Origin: Streptomyces sp. P9-A2
Lineage (GTDB): Bacteria; Actinomycetota; Actinomycetes; Streptomycetales; Streptomycetaceae
Reading direction: 5' to 3'
DNA length: 64,000 bases
Assembly: GCF_036634175.1 (NCBI RefSeq)
Contig: NZ_JAZIFX010000001.1
Span: forward strand, 5,766,001-5,830,000
Below the pieces are notes generated by a model. That model had not been told where the DNA came from and ran no database searches. It saw only the letters and a list, made by a program, of their open reading frames with translations. A program made the translations under genes and the position numbers. This document shows positions 61,243 to 64,000 of this stretch, piece after piece; the first letter of the stretch is position 1, and every line of letters starts with the position of its first letter.

Positions 61243-63089
61243 CGGTGGGAGCCCCCCGTGGACTCGTCGTCGTGGGTGGCCCACTCCAGCAGGCCGAGGA
61301 ACGCCCGGTTGAGCAGCGCCGAGTCGGCCGGCCGCAGCTGCCGCTGCGCCATGAGCAGCGCCTGCCCGTACAGCGACTCGGTCGCGGTGCCGATGAGTTC
61401 GGGGTCGCCCAGCGAACCGATCCGCCGCACCAGCGGGTTGAGATGATTGAGCACCAGGCGTGCCCGCGGGGCACTGCCGCGCAGCGAGCCGAGAATGCCG
61501 GCCCACAGGTCGTCGGCCCCCGACTCCGCCTCGGCACGCGCCTGTTCGTGCCGGGACTCCCGGTCGTCCAGGTGCAGCGCGGGCACGGACAGCGGGTGGA
61601 ACGCGCGCAGGACGACGTCACAGCCCAGCGGATCCAGTCTGGCCCGCGCGGCGGCGAGGAAGCCCGACAGGGCCAGCTCCTCGGCCGGGTCCACCGCGTC
61701 CAGATGGGCGGTGACCGTCTCCGCGTCCAGCTCGGCGACCACGGTGCCCGGCCGCACCGCCGGCAGCGCCTCGACCAGCTCGCTGTCGTACGTGTAACCG
61801 CCGTTGACCACGCCGATGCCCTGCGCGGACGCGATCGGCGCGACCTGCCGGTACTCCTCGACCGTCCGGGTGAAGTGCACCATCGGGTGCCGCTGCGCGA
61901 ACTCCTCCAGGGACAGCCGCCCGTCCGTCGTCTCGAACGGCAGCCAGGGCAGCATGGTGCGCAGCATCTCCCGGTCGTGCCGCGCCAGCGCCTTCACCCC
62001 CAGGTGGTGCACCGACAGGAACGCCGTGAGCCGCTCCGGGTCACCGGCGGCCAGTCCGGTCAGCCAGCCGCGGACCCGCTCGCCCAGCGCCTCGCGGACC
62101 CCGGCCAGCGTCTCGTCCTCGTACAGCGACTCGCGTGAGGCCGTGGGCCGCAGACTGTCCGTGTCCAGGACGCAGCGCACGAAGAAGGCCCAGTCGGGCA
62201 GCAGCTCTTCGGCCCGCTCGGTCAGCAGCATGCCCTTCAGGTGCACGCGGTGCCCCGCGCGCCGGACCGGACTGACCGCCGAGGGCAGCACGTACGCCAC
62301 TCCGCGCACCCCGGCCAGCGGCACGTCCAGGTCGATGGAGTCCAGCGGGGTGAAGCCGAACAGGTCGTGACAGTGCCGGGCGAGCGCCACCCTGCGGGCC
62401 GCGGGGCTCGGATACGCGCGGTCCCAGGGCGCGGGCAGCTCGGTGACCGCCTCCTCGCCCACCCGTACGTCGTACGGCAGCAGCGAGCCGAAGTCCCGGG
62501 CCAGCGACAGGACCCGCTCCTCGGCCAGCCACTCGGCGGACCCGGCCCGCGCCACCAGGTGCACGGTGGTGCCCGGTTCGGGCCGCGCCCCGTGCGGCAG
62601 CGTCCGCACCGTGTACGAACCGTCGTCGCGTGCCGTCCACTCCACGGGCGGCGCGTCGGGCGTCCGCGAGCTGCGGCTGACCACGCGGATCCGCTCGGCC
62701 ACCACGAAGCAGGCGAGCAGCCCGATGCCGAACTGCCCGAGGAAGTCCGAGCGGGCCTCCTGCAGACCCTCGGCGCGCTTGGAACTGCGCCCGATGGTGG
62801 CGAGCAGACGGTGCATGTCCGCCTCGGTGAGGCCGACGCCGGTGTCCTCCACCCGCAGTGCGCCCGCCTCCACGGACAGCCGCACCCGGGCGGGGGCGTC
62901 CGGATCCTCGGCGCGGCGGGCGGTGATGGCGTCCACCGCGTTCTGCAGCAGCTCGCGCAGATAGACCTTGGGACTGGAATAGAGGTGATGGGAGAGCAGG
63001 TCCACCAGGCCGCGGAGGTCGACCTGGAACGTATGGGGTGATGAGGGCGGACCGGATGCCTGGGGTGCCTGAGAGATCTGGGAGTCCAT
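61239..63089 (-). CDS. Hsp90-like (HtpG-family) ATPase
   Basis: A 616-residue GHKL ATPase similar to HtpG. N-domain: catalytic Glu46 and Asn50 in YLRELLQNAVDA, Asp82 in EDTGVGL, glycine lid GQFGIG at 118-123. Middle domain follows with the LRPTASRESLYED motif typical of HtpG (the conserved Arg). The C-terminal third diverges from housekeeping HtpG and ends LLEWATHDDESTGGSHR, without the MEEVD peptide of eukaryotic Hsp90. ATG 63089 chosen; an upstream frame runs into the promoter region. Coupled by ATGA overlap to the TPR-like gene. Most Streptomyces have a separate htpG, so this is likely a specialised paralogue. Confidence 0.85.
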   Translation of the reverse strand: MDSQISQAPQASGPPSSPHTFQVDLRGLVDLLSHHLYSSPKVYLRELLQNAVDAITARRAEDPDAPARVRLSVEAGALRVEDTGVGLTEADMHRLLATIGRSSKRAEGLQEARSDFLGQFGIGLLACFVVAERIRVVSRSSRTPDAPPVEWTARDDGSYTVRTLPHGARPEPGTTVHLVARAGSAEWLAEERVLSLARDFGSLLPYDVRVGEEAVTELPAPWDRAYPSPAARRVALARHCHDLFGFTPLDSIDLDVPLAGVRGVAYVLPSAVSPVRRAGHRVHLKGMLLTERAEELLPDWAFFVRCVLDTDSLRPTASRESLYEDETLAGVREALGERVRGWLTGLAAGDPERLTAFLSVHHLGVKALARHDREMLRTMLPWLPFETTDGRLSLEEFAQRHPMVHFTRTVEEYRQVAPIASAQGIGVVNGGYTYDSELVEALPAVRPGTVVAELDAETVTAHLDAVDPAEELALSGFLAAARARLDPLGCDVVLRAFHPLSVPALHLDDRESRHEQARAEAESGADDLWAGILGSLRGSAPRARLVLNHLNPLVRRIGSLGDPELIGTATESLYGQALLMAQRQLRPADSALLNRAFLGLLEWATHDDESTGGSHR

Positions 63090-63460
63090 CGTCACGGCGC
63101 CGGTGGGGGGATCTCTGACGGCGCGGGGTCGGGCGGTCCCGGTGAGGCGGTGACCGCGGGGATGGCCGGAGCGTTGGCGCGTCATCCTAGAGCCCGGGAG
63201 ACTCCCCTGACCAGGGAATTCCCGATCCTCCCCCAAGCTCTTCGAGCGGGAGATCCCCACTCGCCGCACCGGGCCCGGACCAGGGCTCCTTCAGTACGGG
63301 GCTCAGGCAGTACGGGGCTCAGGGCCCGACGCGCCGGGAGCACGTACCTCACGCCGCGCGGCCCGCCCTCCGCGCGGCCCGCCCTCCGCGCGGACGGTCC
63401 GAGCCGGACGACAGGGGCTGGGGTACGGGCGTTCCCGCTTTGTCAGTGGGGTGGTGTGCA
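63090..63460. other. Divergent gap between the Hsp90-like gene and recG
   Basis: No gene seen. It contains a shortened copy of the dispersed repeat (63228-63259), a tandem duplication of CAGTACGGGGCTCAGG (63292-63323) and a GCGCGGCCCGCCCTCC tandem (63355-63395). Promoters of both genes must lie here. Confidence 0.5.
63228..63259 (+). repeat. Shortened copy of the dispersed palindromic repeat
   Basis: CTCCCCCAAGCTC-TTCGAGC-GGGAGATCCCCA: the same flanks as the copy at 52404 but the central loop is reduced to TTC. Confidence 0.65.
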
Positions 63461-64000
63461 ATGGATCCCGTGCCCGCACTGCAAGAACCGTTCCAGGACC
63501 CACTGCAACAGCCGCTGAAGTCGGTGCTCGGCCCTCCCACCGCGAAGGTGATGGCCGAGCACCTCGGCCTGCACACGGTCGGCGACCTCCTCCACCACTA
63601 CCCCCGCAGATACGAGGAGCGCGGCCAGCTCACCCACCTCGCCGACCTCCCCATGGACGAGCACGTCACCGTGGTCGCCCAGGTCGCCGACGCCCGCCTG
63701 CACACCTTCGCCTCCGCCAAGGCCCCGCGCGGCAAGGGCCAGCGCCTGGAGGTCACCATCACGGACGGCAGCGGCCGGCTCCAGCTCGTCTTCTTCGGCA
63801 GCGGAGTCCACAAGCCGCACAAGGAACTCCTGCCGGGCACCCGCGCGATGTTCGCCGGCAAGGTATCCGTCTTCAACCGCCGCCTCCAGCTCGCCCACCC
63901 CGCGTACGAGTTGCTGCGGGGCGATCCGGAGGAGAGCGTCGAGACCTGGGCCGGCGCCCTCATCCCGCTCTACCCGGCCACCGCCAAACTGGAGTCCTGG
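63461..64000 (+). CDS. recG: ATP-dependent DNA helicase RecG (5' part)
   Basis: The first 180 codons of RecG: MDPVPALQEPFQDPLQQPLK then SVLGPPTAKVMAEHLGLHTV, GDLLHHYPRRYEERGQLTHL and the OB-fold wedge domain (VTVVAQVADARLHTF, RLEVTITDGSGRLQLVFFGS). The wedge binds branched DNA to drive fork and Holliday-junction remodelling; the helicase motifs lie beyond the window end. The ATG has no strong Shine-Dalgarno. Confidence 0.95.
   Translation, partial: MDPVPALQEPFQDPLQQPLKSVLGPPTAKVMAEHLGLHTVGDLLHHYPRRYEERGQLTHLADLPMDEHVTVVAQVADARLHTFASAKAPRGKGQRLEVTITDGSGRLQLVFFGSGVHKPHKELLPGTRAMFAGKVSVFNRRLQLAHPAYELLRGDPEESVETWAGALIPLYPATAKLESW

Overview
This window comes from a high-GC actinobacterium, almost certainly a Streptomyces. 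The evidence is the strongly GC-biased third codon positions, frequent GTG/TTG starts, two complete cvn 'conservon' operons, a HupS-type HU protein with a Lys/Ala tail, NdgR next to leuCD, an accB-accE pair, and a gene order that matches (from memory) the S. coelicolor core-chromosome stretch around SCO5510 to SCO5566. No plasmid, phage or intact insertion sequence was seen. Most of the window is conserved core chromosome.

Layout. 1-3.6 kb: the Glu-Pro tail of a cut-off gene, a sugar-dehydrogenase lipoprotein, an aldo/keto reductase and a 2-hydroxyacid dehydrogenase. 4.0-7.2 kb: a membrane PAS-GGDEF-EAL protein (CdgE-like) with an intact diguanylate cyclase site but a degenerate EAL domain. 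7.2-13 kb: ilvBNC behind a leader-peptide attenuator, then serA. 13-17.7 kb: a PucR-family regulator divergent from proline dehydrogenase, then P5C dehydrogenase; the junction between the two catabolic genes carries a 47-bp duplication and a hairpin-rich insert. 18-22.8 kb: a 43-residue protein, leuB, ilvE, and cimA behind a second leader attenuator with tandem rare Ile codons. 23-27.8 kb: a TPM-like secreted or membrane protein, YceI, accB and accE. 27.9-38.6 kb: two tandem conservons (cvnA-B-C-D) on the minus strand, with nearly identical cvnD genes. 39-43.6 kb: an FAH-family enzyme, gltX, a HAD hydrolase and a Gln-Glu-Glu-Gln-Glu tRNA cluster. 43.7-48 kb: ndgR divergent from leuCD, a small conserved protein and hupS. 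48-55.7 kb: cofC/fbiD, an acyltransferase, gpsA, ddlA, a DUF3515 lipoprotein, a stand-alone Lrp-type RAM protein, thiL, thiD and rpmB. 56-64 kb: a FakA-like DAK2 protein, a two-gene unit encoding an Hsp90-like ATPase and a large TPR-like protein, and the start of recG.

The dominant theme is branched-chain amino acid synthesis: ilvBNC, leuB, ilvE, cimA and leuCD lie in one window with three visible control devices (two leader-peptide attenuators and a palindrome in the ndgR-leuC gap). A second theme is glutamate/glutamine decoding: gltX sits next to five Glu/Gln tRNA genes, as expected where a non-discriminating GluRS charges both tRNAs. The most unusual items are the cimA Ile attenuator, the Hsp90-like/TPR pair between fakA-like and recG, the near-identical cvnD genes suggesting gene conversion, a dispersed Streptomyces repeat read in frame through the PAS domain of the c-di-GMP gene, and the rearranged 3' end of proline dehydrogenase.
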